Positions 46,415-57,207 are shown, counted from the first letter of the stretch. The stretch is DNA of 64,000 nt from Granulicella sibirica (GCF_004115155.1 NZ_RDSM01000001.1:2542001-2606000), one strand, 5' to 3'. Notes: generated by a model from the sequence alone, not told the origin. Made by a program: numbers and translations.

Positions 46415-47823
46415 AACCACTCCCCATTCGTGTCCGCCTCACCGTTTGGTACCTTGGCGTTGTTTGCCTTACGTACCTGCTCTTGTCCGTCGGTATGTAC
46501 TTTGGAATGCGAAGCGCAATCCAGCGCTCCGTCGATCACGATCTCCGGGCGCGCATGGAAGAAATGCAGCAGTTTCTCCTCCTTCATGAGGCGTCCAGCG
46601 AATCAAGCATGCCCAACGAATTTCGCAAAGCTTCAGGCGTTCAACCTGGCGAAGATTTCTATCAGCTCACAAACGCTAGCGGATCATGGCTCTACCAGAC
46701 ACCGTCGATGGTTGCGCTTCGCGTCCCTGCTGAAGCTCCGGACCTGAGTTGCGCGCCTCATTTCTACACCATTCAGCGCCCCCGGCGAACCAGCATCCGG
46801 GTTTTGGCAGCAACGATCCGACAAAGCGATCGACTTTACCTCGTCCAAGTAGCCGAAGTCGTAAGTTCTCTGAATAAAGTTCTGTTATGGTTCCGCTTTA
46901 TCGCATTCTGGACACTTCCTGCGGTACTCATTCTGGCAGGTGCGGGGGGGTATTGGCTTAGTGGGCGTGCGATGAAGCCCGTCCGCGCCATCACGCAGGC
47001 AGCCCAGGTGATTTCCGGACAAAGTCTTTCAAAGCGACTTGTCTTGCCAGTTGCTCAAGATGAGCTATACCACCTTACGAGTACCTTGAACGGAATGCTC
47101 CTCCGACTTGAAAAAGCGTTTACGAGAGTCGCGCAATTTACGGCGGATGCTTCCCACGAACTTCGAACACCGATCGCAGCGATACGGACTACGTCCGAGG
47201 TCATATTGGAACGACCCAGGTCCGTCGCCGAATATGAAGAGATGGTTGGACAGATACTCACGGAAGCGGAGTACACAAGCGATTTGGTTGAAAACCTTTT
47301 GACGCTGGCAAGGGCTGATGCCAATCCAGCGTCGTTGGATATGTCTGTTCTTGACGTCGGCCAGATCGTTGAAGAAGTGGTTACAACGAGCCGGGCACTC
47401 GCTGCGCGTAAAGAGCTTACGTTGAGTGCCGAGATTCCCGCAACACCCGTGGCTGTCTTGGCAGAACGGCAAGCTTTGAAAAGGGTCCTGCTGATCTTCT
47501 TAGATAATGCAATTCGATACACACCTGTCGGTGGACGGGTTGGTGTTCTGCTAGTTATTCGCCAAGAGAGAGTCGTCATCGAGGTGTCCGACAATGGAAT
47601 CGGCATCGCTGAGGCCGAACTGCCCCGCGTTTTTGAGCGTTTCTATCGTGCCACCAGTGCTCGCGACGCAGACATTGAAGGTTCAGGCCTGGGTCTATCT
47701 ATAGCAAAGTGGATTGTGGATGCTCATCATGGCGCCATTGAGGTCCAAAGCGAGATAGACAACGGAACAGTCTTTCGACTGCAGTTGACAACGCTAGAGA
47801 CTGCGTACGCACGAGGCAAATAA
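46411..47823 (+). CDS. Membrane sensor histidine kinase
   Basis: A 470-residue EnvZ-type kinase: two membrane helices (about 13-33 and 161-183) enclosing a periplasmic sensor of about 125 residues, a HAMP domain (about 184-236), HisKA with ADASHELRTPIAAI (phospho-His249) and a HATPase domain (NAIRYTP, DNGIGIAE, GSGLGLSIAKW). It starts with a TTG at 46411 that overlaps the TGA of the regulator gene. The sensor domain contains no motif I recognise. It is the partner of the OmpR-type regulator. Directly downstream lies a recombinase relic. Identification is secure; the stimulus is unknown. Confidence 0.95.
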   Translation: MKPLPIRVRLTVWYLGVVCLTYLLLSVGMYFGMRSAIQRSVDHDLRARMEEMQQFLLLHEASSESSMPNEFRKASGVQPGEDFYQLTNASGSWLYQTPSMVALRVPAEAPDLSCAPHFYTIQRPRRTSIRVLAATIRQSDRLYLVQVAEVVSSLNKVLLWFRFIAFWTLPAVLILAGAGGYWLSGRAMKPVRAITQAAQVISGQSLSKRLVLPVAQDELYHLTSTLNGMLLRLEKAFTRVAQFTADASHELRTPIAAIRTTSEVILERPRSVAEYEEMVGQILTEAEYTSDLVENLLTLARADANPASLDMSVLDVGQIVEEVVTTSRALAARKELTLSAEIPATPVAVLAERQALKRVLLIFLDNAIRYTPVGGRVGVLLVIRQERVVIEVSDNGIGIAEAELPRVFERFYRATSARDADIEGSGLGLSIAKWIVDAHHGAIEVQSEIDNGTVFRLQLTTLETAYARGK

Positions 47824-47896
47824 GACTTAACCGTATTGAGTTGTCCGCCACAGATCAGCAGAGACGTCGCTCTCGTGCCCGAACTCTGCAATCAGA

Positions 47897-48417
47897 GTGA
47901 AGGATCGCCAGCTCGAAGGCGTGAAGGTAGACCGCCGTTTCGTGGATCACGTATCAGAAAAGGACGTGAAGCGGCGGCAGCTCACGGCCCTGCTGTCGTT
48001 CGTTCGCGAGGGAGACGCTGGGTGTGTCACTCGATGGACCGGCTCGGCCGCAACCTGGACGACCTCCGCAAGTTGGTACTTGGTCTGACAGAGCGCGGCG
48101 TGCGCGTGGAGTTTCGCAAGGAAAACCTCATCTTCGCCGGCAAGGATCCACCGATGGCGAATCTGCTTCTGAGCGTGATGGGTGCCATCGAGGAGTTTGA
48201 GAGGCAGTTGATTCGGGAGCGCCAGCGAGAGGGAATTGCAATAGCGAAAAACGGGGCCTGTATAACGGCAGGCCAGCAACCGCAATGCGGATGCTGTTGT
48301 CTCGCTCGTGCAGAGGCTGGAGGCCGGGGAGGAACCCTCGGTGCTTGCGCGAGCGTTTGGGATCTCGCGGATGACGCTGACCGCTATCGAACGAAAGCGG
48401 TGGGCGCGGACGGGTGA
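47897..48417 (+). pseudogene. Serine recombinase (resolvase) relic
   Basis: Three frames together give the resolvase sequence from an internal point: DRQLEGVKVDRRFVDHVS and LTALLSFVREGD in frame 1, HSMDRLGRNLDDLRKLVLGL through GAIEEFERQLIRERQREGIA in frame 2, and VQRLEAGEEPSVLARAFGIS in frame 3, the C-terminal HTH. The N-terminal catalytic Ser region is missing. With two frameshifts and a lost start it is inactive. It follows the kinase gene and points to a former transposon. Confidence 0.8.
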
Positions 48418-48995
48418 ATCATGCAGCGCATCGTGGCAGAGTTGTACGCGGAGACTCTTGAGGGGCGTGGTGGACGATGGAATTCCTAGTGCGCCTACCT
48501 GCTGACTGGCTTGAGATTGCCATGGTCCGAGCTGGTTTCGAAGCAAAAGGGGGTAAGCTGGAAGGCTGGTTCGTCTCACAGGGCAAAAACCACATGCGCC
48601 ATAGCAAACTCTCGCGTTGCGGAAACGTTCTGTTTGCGCAATCCGGAAAGACTGCCTTTTCGGTCCCCTCGGCCCCAACATCCGAGAATGCGACTTGCAC
48701 TAAGACTTGCCGGTAGCAAACTGAGGCGTGCGCCGACGATGCTTGGGAGATCTCCCGGTTCCCGAACAAGGGGCGTCTCTGCACGCCAGGGTCTAAGACC
48801 ACGCAGGGGCAGTGCAGGCACTCGCAAGATCGTGCACATCCGTATTGCCATCCACCACCCTAACGGCGTCGGCAAACTCGGCGTCTCTGTCCCTAAACTC
48901 TACCGGTGGATCCCGGACTCCTCACACCTTGGCGTGCTCGATCGTCCGTTTCCTGACGGGACCCCAGGCTTAGCTGTAGGACTCCACACTTGAGA
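48418..48995. other. Unassigned region between recombinase and monooxygenase relics
   Basis: A frame at 48477-48716 (79 codons) is the only one of note and has no family signal or ribosome site. Nothing else is recognised; the sequence is probably decayed mobile-element DNA. Confidence 0.3.
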
Positions 48996-50728
48996 TTACT
49001 GCGGCAGGTTGGATGCGGGTTGCTTTCCTAGAACCTGTCTCAGCGCATCTGCAAGGTTGCTCGAGTGATGCGAGCTGTTCGCTTTCTGTCGCCAAGCGAT
49101 ATAGCCGTCTGGGCGTACGAGCAATCATCCATCATCGTCAATCTCGCGTCGAGATTGCCACTCAAACAGCAGGTCGGTCACCACACAACCTGGTCCGATC
49201 GCAACCGCCGTGATCTCGACGCCAGATTCTGCACCGACTTCTTCCGCTGCCGTGACCCACGCATCCCCTCCCACACCCGTCAAGAGTGTAAAACGCCCTG
49301 CTCCGACTAAATCTAGGGTCGAGACCTGCACACCATTTCGCTGAACCCAGGCGTGAGGAAGGTGTGCTCCAGGAGGAGTTGTAACGAACGGTATCAGGTC
49401 GCGTTGTGATGGTTTGTCCTTCGGCTCTTCATCTGCAATAGTCGCGGACGACCGGTAAAATTAGTTCAATTCCAGACCCCGAGTTTGGAATTCGTACACC
49501 ATGTTTTCAACTGCTGAACGAATCTGTGCGCGGCGCGTTTTCCCGGCTTCCGATGGCGCGTTAATCTCCGCCCACATTGATGCCAATTCATTGCTTGATG
49601 ACGCCGCTGGAATGCCGATTGCCTCTAAAAGAGCAGGATAAAGCGCTAAGGCACCCGTTGCGTGTTCGACAACTTCTTTGCCGACGGGCATCCGTTCCTC
49701 GGTGTAGGTGTCGAGCAGGTGAGGTTCCGCCAATCCTTTCAGCACAAACGCCAACTTCCACGAAAGATTGTAGGCATCTTGAACGGCGGTGTTCGAGCCG
49801 AGACCGTTCAGCGGAACGTGTCTGTGCACCGCATCTCCGATGCAAAACACCCGCCTATTTTGACACTTTGTCGCATAGAGCGAGTTCATCGTCCAAGGGT
49901 CGACCCCAGTCACCTCAGGTTGAAGGTCTGGAAGACCGAGATAGTCGCGGATCGTGGCGATCGCCCTTTCTATAGGCAGGTCGGGCACTTCCTTACCGGC
50001 CGCGAAACCCTTGATGAGCAACCATCTCGTCCATGGCTTGATGCATCGCAAAACGCCAATGCCGATGCCATCATCATCTTCAGCCGTTCTCACAAGGTAA
50101 AACAACGGCCCCGGCCGTTCAGCCACATACTCTGTCAGATCGCAATCGAAGAGAATGTTGAGACTCCGACCAATCTCACCCGCTCCCTCAAGGGGGAGAT
50201 TCAACAGCTTAGCTACTCGGCTATTCCCACCATCTGCACCGACCATGTAGCTCGCAGCGATGGTGTACGTGTCTCCGGAAAGCCGGTCCACGATCTTCGC
50301 TGTAACCTGCTGATCGTCCTGTTCAAAGGATGTCAGCTCAGTGCTGAAACGTACATTTGCTCCAAAGCGCAATGCTGCTTGAAGCAAAACAGGCTCAAGC
50401 AGGTTTTGAGGCAGGTCGGCAAGCGAGCACGGGCTGACCGGCTTGGCAGCAGCCTCTTGGCCAAGACCCCAGATACGTCCTATTCAACCCCGACGAGAGT
50501 CCGCATAAATATTGCCTGCGGCATACGGTCGTATCCGGTTGCAAATTTTCGCGCCTCATCTTCTATGCCGAGATCACGAAAAATCTCAAAAGTCCTTTGA
50601 TTCGTTACATGCGCCCGAGGAGTCGGTGCGAGTTTTGGATGCTTGGTAATTGCAAGAACCCGAATTCCTTGTTTAGCTAATGCAATTGCAGCCGTTAGTC
50701 CAGCAGGCCCGCACCCAACCACAAGCAC
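48996..50728 (-). pseudogene. FAD-dependent aromatic monooxygenase (PheA/TfdB type), broken
   Basis: Reassembled, the protein has the FAD Rossmann start VVGCGPAGLTAAIALAKQG, the middle motif GADGGNSRVAKLL, the second FAD motif RVFCIGDAVHRHVPLNGLGSN, and a thioredoxin-like C-terminal domain (TLDLVGAGRFTLLTG to RPDGYIAWR). Breaks seen are a one-base shift near 50480, an in-frame TAA at 49461 (after the segment ending TRGLELN) and an in-frame TGA at 49125 (after EIDDDG). The frame after each stop continues the family, so these are real mutations or errors in one gene. Start codon is unclear. Such enzymes hydroxylate phenols. Confidence 0.85.
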
Positions 50729-51169
50729 ATCTGTTTTTGATCAACTGTAAACCTTTCTCTTGGCCGTCCTTCGCTTCGGATCGGAACTGTATTTTCCCAT
50801 ATTGCAACGCCTGGAACCTTGGATGTACGTATGAAGACCGCAGCAGGGCTCAGCATAAAAGAGCTGAGGCCGGAGCTGAGCCAAGGCAAGGAAGCGCGTC
50901 AGTTGGATCGAGATAACGAGATTCATATTGCGAAGGGATGAAGATGCTCAGGTGTTCACGAAGCAGCCGTCATCACCCTGCCGGCTCGCAAGGAATAGAA
51001 CTGTTCGCCAAGCGCTTGTCTGGTCTCCAGCCATATGAGTTGCGGGATCGCAAAATCGACGGACCCATAACAGCTGTACTTACACGGCCTCCATAGAGAG
51101 AGCAGGTGCGGACTTGGCGATCCTCTGTTTACCGTTTGACGATGTCGTCTGTTTGCAGCAGCTCTCGTT
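50729..51169. other. Unassigned region
   Basis: No gene is supported in these 441 bp. A 36-codon plus-strand frame near 50831 (MKTAAGLSIKELRPELSQGK...) is too short and unrecognised. Confidence 0.3.
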
Positions 51170-52126
51170 TCAAGAAGAGATGCCACAGTATTGTTTCGTC
51201 GCAAGAAGCTCGTCCACCTCCGCAAAACGCTTTTCGACGCCAGGGAAAGTTAGTGGCTCCCAATGCCGCATAGTTTTTCCCTGAGAGTCGGTGACTTCGA
51301 TGCTGAGGTTTCCGCCATGTTTGCTCATAAGCTCGCGCCAAGAGACGAGTTCCGCGAGGTCCTCATACTGAGACGCTGTCGCATAAAGACTAACGAACGG
51401 GCTTTGAGCCAGTGAATCGTATACGGCTACCGCCTCCCCGAACCCGATCGGGTGTCCCTGATGGAAGTGGGTCCTCGCTGCAGCGGACGTAGCGAGGTGA
51501 GACACCATGGTGTCTGGATCGGTCCAGATGCCCTCCGTGAATCGGCTATGCGGATCCGTTGTGGTGTTGCAGCTGAAATCCAGCACGTGAGTAGATTCGT
51601 GCAAGAGCAAGTACGTCAGAGCATCCGTTCCTGTCCCTTCAACAGAGACTGCTATGTCGGAGCCGTCGGCGGCGAATACGCTTTGCTCTTTGGTGGTTAG
51701 GAACGTAGAAAGCGACTCGTTTAAAACACTGGCACGAAACGTGATGTCGTAAAAGCCCTTTCTGGTAGCTGGCGACGTAAGGGCGGTACCCTCGCCCGGA
51801 ATGCCGTCGAGAAACGCGAGGTAATGCAGCCTCTTCTCGAGGATGTGCCTATTCAGAGTGGGCAGAGATGCGAATGCGGCCGCCACCTTCACTCTCTCAG
51901 AGTCCGTCAGTGTGTGTAGTTTGACATCTTTCATCCCGACCTTTTTTGCGTCTCTGATCGCTACTTTGGAGGGTGGCCCGACACGTTCCATCAACTCTTG
52001 TACCTCTGCTGCGACGCTCTGAGAGGGCACCTGGGATGTTGCATACGCCGATTGTGTTAAAAGAACTCCGAACGAGAGACTAAGTCCAGCAATTAACTTC
52101 TTCAACGGCGTCTGCCGGTATAGCAT
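51170..52126 (-). CDS. Secreted zinc metallopeptidase-like protein (HExxH)
   Basis: A 318-residue exported protein. The signal peptide is LKKLIAGLSLSFGVLLTQ with cleavage near AYA (about 30). The mature part has the zinc motif LLHESTHVLDF (His176, Glu177, His180) and, about 75 residues later, YEDLAELVSW (Glu255 or Glu259), a probable third ligand as in EDxAE-type gluzincins. I do not recognise a named family; the substrate is unknown. The ATG at 52126 fits the signal peptide; the open frame continues upstream without meaning. A copy of the box found before the two-component genes lies 69 bp upstream of the start, so that system may control it. Confidence 0.75.
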   Translation of the reverse strand: MLYRQTPLKKLIAGLSLSFGVLLTQSAYATSQVPSQSVAAEVQELMERVGPPSKVAIRDAKKVGMKDVKLHTLTDSERVKVAAAFASLPTLNRHILEKRLHYLAFLDGIPGEGTALTSPATRKGFYDITFRASVLNESLSTFLTTKEQSVFAADGSDIAVSVEGTGTDALTYLLLHESTHVLDFSCNTTTDPHSRFTEGIWTDPDTMVSHLATSAAARTHFHQGHPIGFGEAVAVYDSLAQSPFVSLYATASQYEDLAELVSWRELMSKHGGNLSIEVTDSQGKTMRHWEPLTFPGVEKRFAEVDELLATKQYCGISS

Positions 52127-52194
52127 GAACTCAATTCTCCGTTGTGACTGTTGGCTAAAACGCGTTTGCAAATCATATTTGTGGCTGCGTCTTA

Positions 52195-52213
52195 GATGAT
52201 TTCCTAAAGATGA
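52195..52213. promoter_or_regulatory. Second copy of the putative regulator box
   Basis: GATGATTTCCTAAAGATGA matches GAAGATCTCCTGAAGATCA at 45655-45673 in 15 of 19 positions and keeps the 11-bp direct-repeat spacing. It lies upstream of the secreted peptidase gene on the minus strand. Confidence 0.45.
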
Positions 52214-52529
52214 GTGAATTGTGTTTGATTTGCTTGCACCTTGGTTACCCGAAGCTGCCGAGAGGCGGGCTTGGTGCACATCTTGTTTCCATCGGACATT
52301 CCCGAAAGGTAATTGATAGATGCCGTATCTAGCTGTAGTCAAAATATCTGGCTGAGCACGCTCAGACTTTGGTGCGAAGTCGATGTGTCTTTCACTATAG
52401 TTACGTCTGATTTCATTTTTGCCCATGAAGAGGCGCTTTATACGGTCAAACCTGAAGCAAATCCAGCCAAAAGTGTTGCGCAAACATCCGTACTCGATTG
52501 TCATTGACCAAGACGTTCCCAGCAAGAGT

Positions 52530-52882
52530 CTCGTTTCTTGGAATGCCCGCTATGCTGATCCTTGAGAAGCTTGGCTACCGCAGGAACGCAATGCCGAACG
52601 CCAGTGTAAATCTCGTTCGCCCGCATGAACACGACGCGCGTCTCGAGCTTCAGCGCAGCCTTGAGAAGCTCTCCGGCTGATCTCGGCACATATCAGATCA
52701 ACGGGTTTGGCGGCCCTGCGACTCACATCATGGATGCGACTGAAACCCGCTAATCTCACCGGCTTGCCTTCGTTGTCTTGGAATGCCGATGTCGGTAATG
52801 ACAACATCTGGAGTGAATTTGTCCGCGAGGCGAAGCACCCGAGTCTTATAAAAGTTGACAGAAATAGTCGTGAAAATGGCAT
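52530..52882 (-). pseudogene. Response-regulator receiver-domain relic
   Basis: One frame contains ADKFTPDVVITDIGIP, the phospho-acceptor region of a receiver domain. Another frame further down gives ELLKA and CVPAVAKLLKDQH, resembling the end of a NarL-type receiver and its linker. No HTH or start can be found. It is a fragment of a former response-regulator gene. The motif is clear but the extent is uncertain. Confidence 0.45.
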
Positions 52883-52946
52883 AAGAACACCCTTATAACT
52901 CCCTGATTAGCGCGTCATATAGAGAACGAATGAAGAAGAGGTATCC

Positions 52947-53351
52947 ATGACGGAGAACAAGACAGTTCGACAGTTTTTCCATAACTGTCACACCATTCCA
53001 GAAACAGATGTCGATAAGTATCGGGAGGAGCAGTGTAAGGTCCTCTCTAAAGAAGTAGTCACGATCGTCACTGATACCAAGAGAACTCATACTTTCGTAG
53101 GCATCGATGGCTTTTTTGAAGCCCTCGCATCCTGGGCTGGGAAATTCTCCTGCGAAGGGCAAGCCATCTACAACTACGTAGAGGAGACGCCGGAGCACGT
53201 GATGATCCGGATGGATAGTGTTTTACGAGTACAAGATCCCAGCCGTGGCGAATTCATAAGCGAGGCGGATCAACACCAATGGAGTCAAGAATTTTTTCTT
53301 GAGAATGGGATCATCACGAAATATATATCGACAGTCTCATATCAAAGTTGA
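52947..53351 (+). CDS. SnoaL/NTF2-like protein
   Basis: A 134-residue soluble protein with the size and pattern of the NTF2-like fold: helical start (about 1-35), VGIDGFFEALASWAGKF (about 52-68), then beta-strands HVMIRMDSVLRV and QEFFLENGIITKYISTVSY. Such folds serve as small enzymes or ligand binders. No catalytic residues can be named. An AGAGG ribosome site lies 7 bases before the ATG at 52947. It appears intact among decayed neighbours. Function unknown. Confidence 0.65.
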   Translation: MTENKTVRQFFHNCHTIPETDVDKYREEQCKVLSKEVVTIVTDTKRTHTFVGIDGFFEALASWAGKFSCEGQAIYNYVEETPEHVMIRMDSVLRVQDPSRGEFISEADQHQWSQEFFLENGIITKYISTVSYQS

Positions 53352-54564
53352 GGCTTCCTGTTGGCGTTCCGGGTGAGCTCCAGCCGCTGCTTGTACGCAA
53401 GCTCGCGCGGGAGCGCAATTTGCAGACAGGTGTATTTCTTTCTTTGCGCAACGTAGCAACTAGTTCCCTTTTTCACATCGAAGTGGCGATCTCGATCTCC
53501 GGGTGTGAGCTTCTTACGCTTGATCGTCTTAACAAGGTTAGTTGAGTCTTGGACGATTACACTTCGGGCGCGACCTCCCTCTCTGCACGACGGGCTAGCC
53601 GCTCTATGTCCTTGCTTCCTCTGCCAGGTATTTTATGACAGCTTTATTGTCGGTACTTCGCTGATCCAGTTCGCGATCTGTTCACGCCGGGCCCGATCTT
53701 GTCTTAGCGTTCAAATCCTCAGAGGCCAGCTTTCCTCACGTTGACCGAGTCCGCTGCATGCTGAGGCGATCATGCGGCCGATCATCGTCTCATGGTTCAC
53801 CCCAATGTCAGCGCTAGCTGTCCGTCTAATCTCGTCCCTAGCCCTTTCGTCGCAGTACAGTCACAACCAACTTGCTCTTCATAAGTCACGTGAGTAGGCA
53901 AGCGGTTGACCGCCGGATAGTAGCTTGCGCTATGGGAATAAGACCTTCATATTAATCGCCGGTTATCGGACTCTCGTTGGACCATCTTTGCCCAGCGACT
54001 TCACGGTCAAACGCTCCTTCTTCCAAAACACAGCAACGCAGATGTTTCTGGCTTGATGCAAAAGAGTGTTTTCGGCATGCGGGTGAGTGCAGTAAGGCAC
54101 TGGCAGAAAGTATTTGTCTCTTGGCTCGTTTCGCCCTTCTCTCCAACCTGATCTTTGCGTCAAATTATCTGGTATGAGCGATCGTCTTTCAGAAATCTAT
54201 CGTGGGGCAAAACAGGCCTCTGCTCGCCTGGGCTCTACACGCGGAGGCATTAGCAATCAGCTCAGCCCCAATGTCATATCTAGACCTTGCGACCGATTTC
54301 TTGTTAAGGACCAGCATCCAAGTGCGACGCTCTCTCTTGCCCGCATGGCCAGGTCGCGTAACCACGTGGGAGAAACCTGCAATATCGCTCAGACACTCTG
54401 TATTACCAAAATGATGGGGTTAGGTCCCACATGTTGAGTTAGCGGTTCTCTCGGTCAATCCAAGCTGGCAAATGAACTGACGGCTCCGATAACCATTCAA
54501 ATAGCACCGACCATAATGAAACGCTTATGTGGCGGAGCGAACAACCAAAGGACTAAGAAAGTTT
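53352..54564. other. Long non-coding or decayed region
   Basis: About 1.2 kb without a recognisable gene. Frames of 60-107 codons exist on both strands, but none shows a signal peptide, family motif or strong ribosome site. Codon-like periodicity is weak, and it is probably decayed accessory DNA. Confidence 0.4.
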
Positions 54565-54909
54565 ATGAAATTAAAGATAGCTTTTGCTGCGTCTCTGATC
54601 GCATTCTCACTTGATCTGTCATATGTTCCACTCTCCCAGGCCCAAAGCATTGTAGTTCCGGTCCATGCGTTCTTTAGTAAGACGCCGCGAAAGGTTAAAT
54701 TCGGCCTGATCAACCGATCTGGAGAACTCTTTGAACTAAAGATGGGGGGCCAAATAATAACGCTGAATGTAGGTCAGTCCGTGCAAGTAAATCTCCCTGT
54801 CGGAACACAGATACTTTTCAATAACTCCACGGAACATCACAAGGTCGGTGACCTTATCATTCAGGTAGTTGATACGTATCGCGACGCAAACGTGGTTCTT
54901 CACAATTGA
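54565..54909 (+). CDS. Small secreted protein
   Basis: A 114-residue protein with a clear signal peptide (MKLKIAFAASLIAFSLDLSY, cleavage near SQAQS, about 28). The mature about 86 residues alternate short beta-strands (KVKFGLINRSGELFELKMGG, LNVGQSVQVNLPVGTQILF) and may form a small beta-sandwich. I do not recognise a family. The ATG at 54565 gives the ideal signal peptide; an upstream start at 54529 would bury it. It is isolated between non-coding regions. Confidence 0.55.
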   Translation: MKLKIAFAASLIAFSLDLSYVPLSQAQSIVVPVHAFFSKTPRKVKFGLINRSGELFELKMGGQIITLNVGQSVQVNLPVGTQILFNNSTEHHKVGDLIIQVVDTYRDANVVLHN

Positions 54910-55150
54910 AAGATCATGGCCTGTAGAACGCCGATAAATCATGGCACGGCGACTTGAGACGTGCCGTTCGCGCCTCTTAGCGGAGGGCGAGTGGACGCAT
55001 CAAGTGTGGTGGGCGCAGCGATCGGACAACAGCGCTTCCGAAGAGTGAAAGATCTTTGCGGTCGAGACGGTTCGATTGTGAGGTATGCGTACGACAATTG
55101 CGAACTGTCTCCGTTAGCGGAGCAACCACGAAAGTGAGATTCACCTACAG

Positions 55151-56362
55151 ATGGCTACACCTGATGATGTGTTGATGGAACCGCGCCGCATGCGGTTGAC
55201 CTCTCTAGATACCTGGCGCGGTCTCGTCATCTTTCTTATGGTTCTCGACCACGTTCGGGATTTCTTTAATCGCGGGGCGCTCACCTCTACACCCACCGAG
55301 GCCGGCCACACCACTCTCTTGCTGTACCTCACGCGCTGGGTTACTCACCTCTGCGCCCCGACCTTCTTATTTCTAGCCGGTGTCGGTATCCGGCTTCAAT
55401 ATGAAAAGCATGGGCCCACCCGGAACCTGTCCCGGTTTCTGGCGATGCGCGGTCTATGGCTGGTCTTTCTCGATTTAGTTGTGATCAGCACCCTTCTGAG
55501 CTTCGGCCGCGTGTTTTTCTTCGTTCAGGTTCTCTATGCGACAGGCATGAGCATGCTTGTGCTGTCCGCGCTGGTGTGGTTACGGCCGCGTTTCGTTCTC
55601 GTCCTGGGCGGCGCAATCGTCCTGCTTGCACCCTTAGCAATCCGTCCCCTCTTGCATGCGACCGGCGCGCCCCTCCTCTTTCGAACCTTTACTGTCTTCC
55701 CTGGACCCTTACCAGCTGGAAGTGGCATCGTCTTGTACCCCTTTGTTCCGTGGCTCGGCATTATGTGTCTTGGCTTCGGCTATGGACATATCTTTCGGCT
55801 ACCGCCGCCAATCCGCGACCGGATCCTTGCCTGGACCGCCGCCAGTCTATTGGCGCTCTTCGCACTGCTGCGTGGGATCAACGGTTATGGCGATCTCTCA
55901 CCGTGGAAGGCTGGGCATACGCCACTCTTGAACTCCGAGTCGTTCATGGACGTGACTAAATATCCTGCATCTCCTGATTACGTCCTGGCCACTCTCGGAA
56001 TTTCATTGCTTCTTTTCCTCGGCCTGGAGCGACTGCGCGGCCCATTTATCGGGATTCTCACCACGTTCGGCCGCACACCGCTCTTCACCTACATCACTCA
56101 TTTCTTTGTCATGCATTGTCTGCAGATCGCGGTCGGTCTCGCGCTCGGGTATCCCCTACGAATCTTCCAAAGCTACATTGCGAACGCAAGCGCCGCGATG
56201 TTCTCCGGCACCGTTCCTGAAGTGGAGCGCCTCGGATGGGGTTTTCCCTTGTGGGGAACCTATATCGTCTGGTTACTCGTCGTGGCCCTCGTTTACCCGC
56301 TTTCACGATGGTTCGAGGGCGTCAAGCAAAATCGTCAGGACTGGTGGCTCCGTTACCTCTAA
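55151..56362 (+). CDS. DUF1624 / heparan-alpha-glucosaminide N-acetyltransferase-like membrane protein
   Basis: A 403-residue protein with about ten membrane helices. The family signature is at the start: RLTSLDTWRGLVIFLMVLDHVRDFF (about 15-39), with HLCAPTFLFLAGVG following. This is the fold of YeiB/HGSNAT-type acyltransferases, which move acetyl groups across the inner membrane onto glycans; the acceptor is unknown here. Length and helix number are normal. The ATG at 55151 precedes the motif by 14 codons. It stands alone on the plus strand. The family is secure, the reaction inferred. Confidence 0.88.
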   Translation: MATPDDVLMEPRRMRLTSLDTWRGLVIFLMVLDHVRDFFNRGALTSTPTEAGHTTLLLYLTRWVTHLCAPTFLFLAGVGIRLQYEKHGPTRNLSRFLAMRGLWLVFLDLVVISTLLSFGRVFFFVQVLYATGMSMLVLSALVWLRPRFVLVLGGAIVLLAPLAIRPLLHATGAPLLFRTFTVFPGPLPAGSGIVLYPFVPWLGIMCLGFGYGHIFRLPPPIRDRILAWTAASLLALFALLRGINGYGDLSPWKAGHTPLLNSESFMDVTKYPASPDYVLATLGISLLLFLGLERLRGPFIGILTTFGRTPLFTYITHFFVMHCLQIAVGLALGYPLRIFQSYIANASAAMFSGTVPEVERLGWGFPLWGTYIVWLLVVALVYPLSRWFEGVKQNRQDWWLRYL

Positions 56363-57207
56363 GGTATGCAGTCCTGCGAAGAACGTCCCGCCATGGGTGG
56401 GAATTCCTGATAAACGTTCGTACCCAGGGCTGCCCCGCGCGTCAGACCGGGAGCTGCGAGGCTGTCTTTCGGGGCAGTTTTATAGGGTCGTTTGAAAGAA
56501 GCCGCTGGCATAGCGGATGAGGTGAGCTGGCTATGGAATTTGAATGGGCGATCCCGGCTGTGATGTTGTGTGTTTCTATGCTGGGCACAGCCTCGAAGGC
56601 ACAAGAGGTAGCTATCACGTTCGAGTCGAGAAGGTGTTGGCGAGACTACGCCCAGGCGCTTCTGCATAGCTGCGACCAACCGTAAACCTCACCGTCCTAT
56701 TGTTCTCATTCAAGGTGTCCGACTCCAAATCGATCCCGTCTTCGACGCTCCGACGGGAACTGTTTCATTCATGCAAGCGCGGTGAAGAGGCCGGTACAGA
56801 ATTCGTCAGCCCGCACTGCTCTGTCAGTAGACCGTCACGAGGTGGTTTTAGTGAACTATCAAAGAGACTTTGCTGAAGCGGCAAAGAGCTGTTGTAAATG
56901 GCTGGTGAGGGGTATTGCAGAAGGATATGCGCATGCAGGATGCATATTGCTGACCGGCCGCCATCTTTGTGAGATGGACGATGCTGAAACATCGAAGATA
57001 ATCCATGGGAGTGTTCGACAAGATCTTCGGACACCCTGCCAGGCCGACGAAGGCGATAGCTCCTGAAGGTTTGTGGTTCGGCAGCATCATGGAGGAGTTG
57101 TCTATGGATTTTCGCAAGCGCTCTGCCTAAGACGAAGTTGTCTAACGACTGGAGTCGCCTGTGATGTACGACGTCTTTGCCCACGGTTTCCATCCCCATA
57201 CCATCGG
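56363..57207. other. Decayed region with a short signal-peptide-like frame
   Basis: The only item of note is a 50-codon plus-strand frame at 56533-56685 whose product (MEFEWAIPAVMLCVSMLGTA, then SKAQEV) looks like a signal peptide and a few mature residues before a stop. It may be the 5' relic of a lost secreted protein. The rest shows no coding signal. Confidence 0.35.

Noticed and set aside
53348..54437. Several 60-107-codon frames in the region after the SnoaL-like gene
   Set aside because: No motif, signal peptide or ribosome site; weak coding periodicity.
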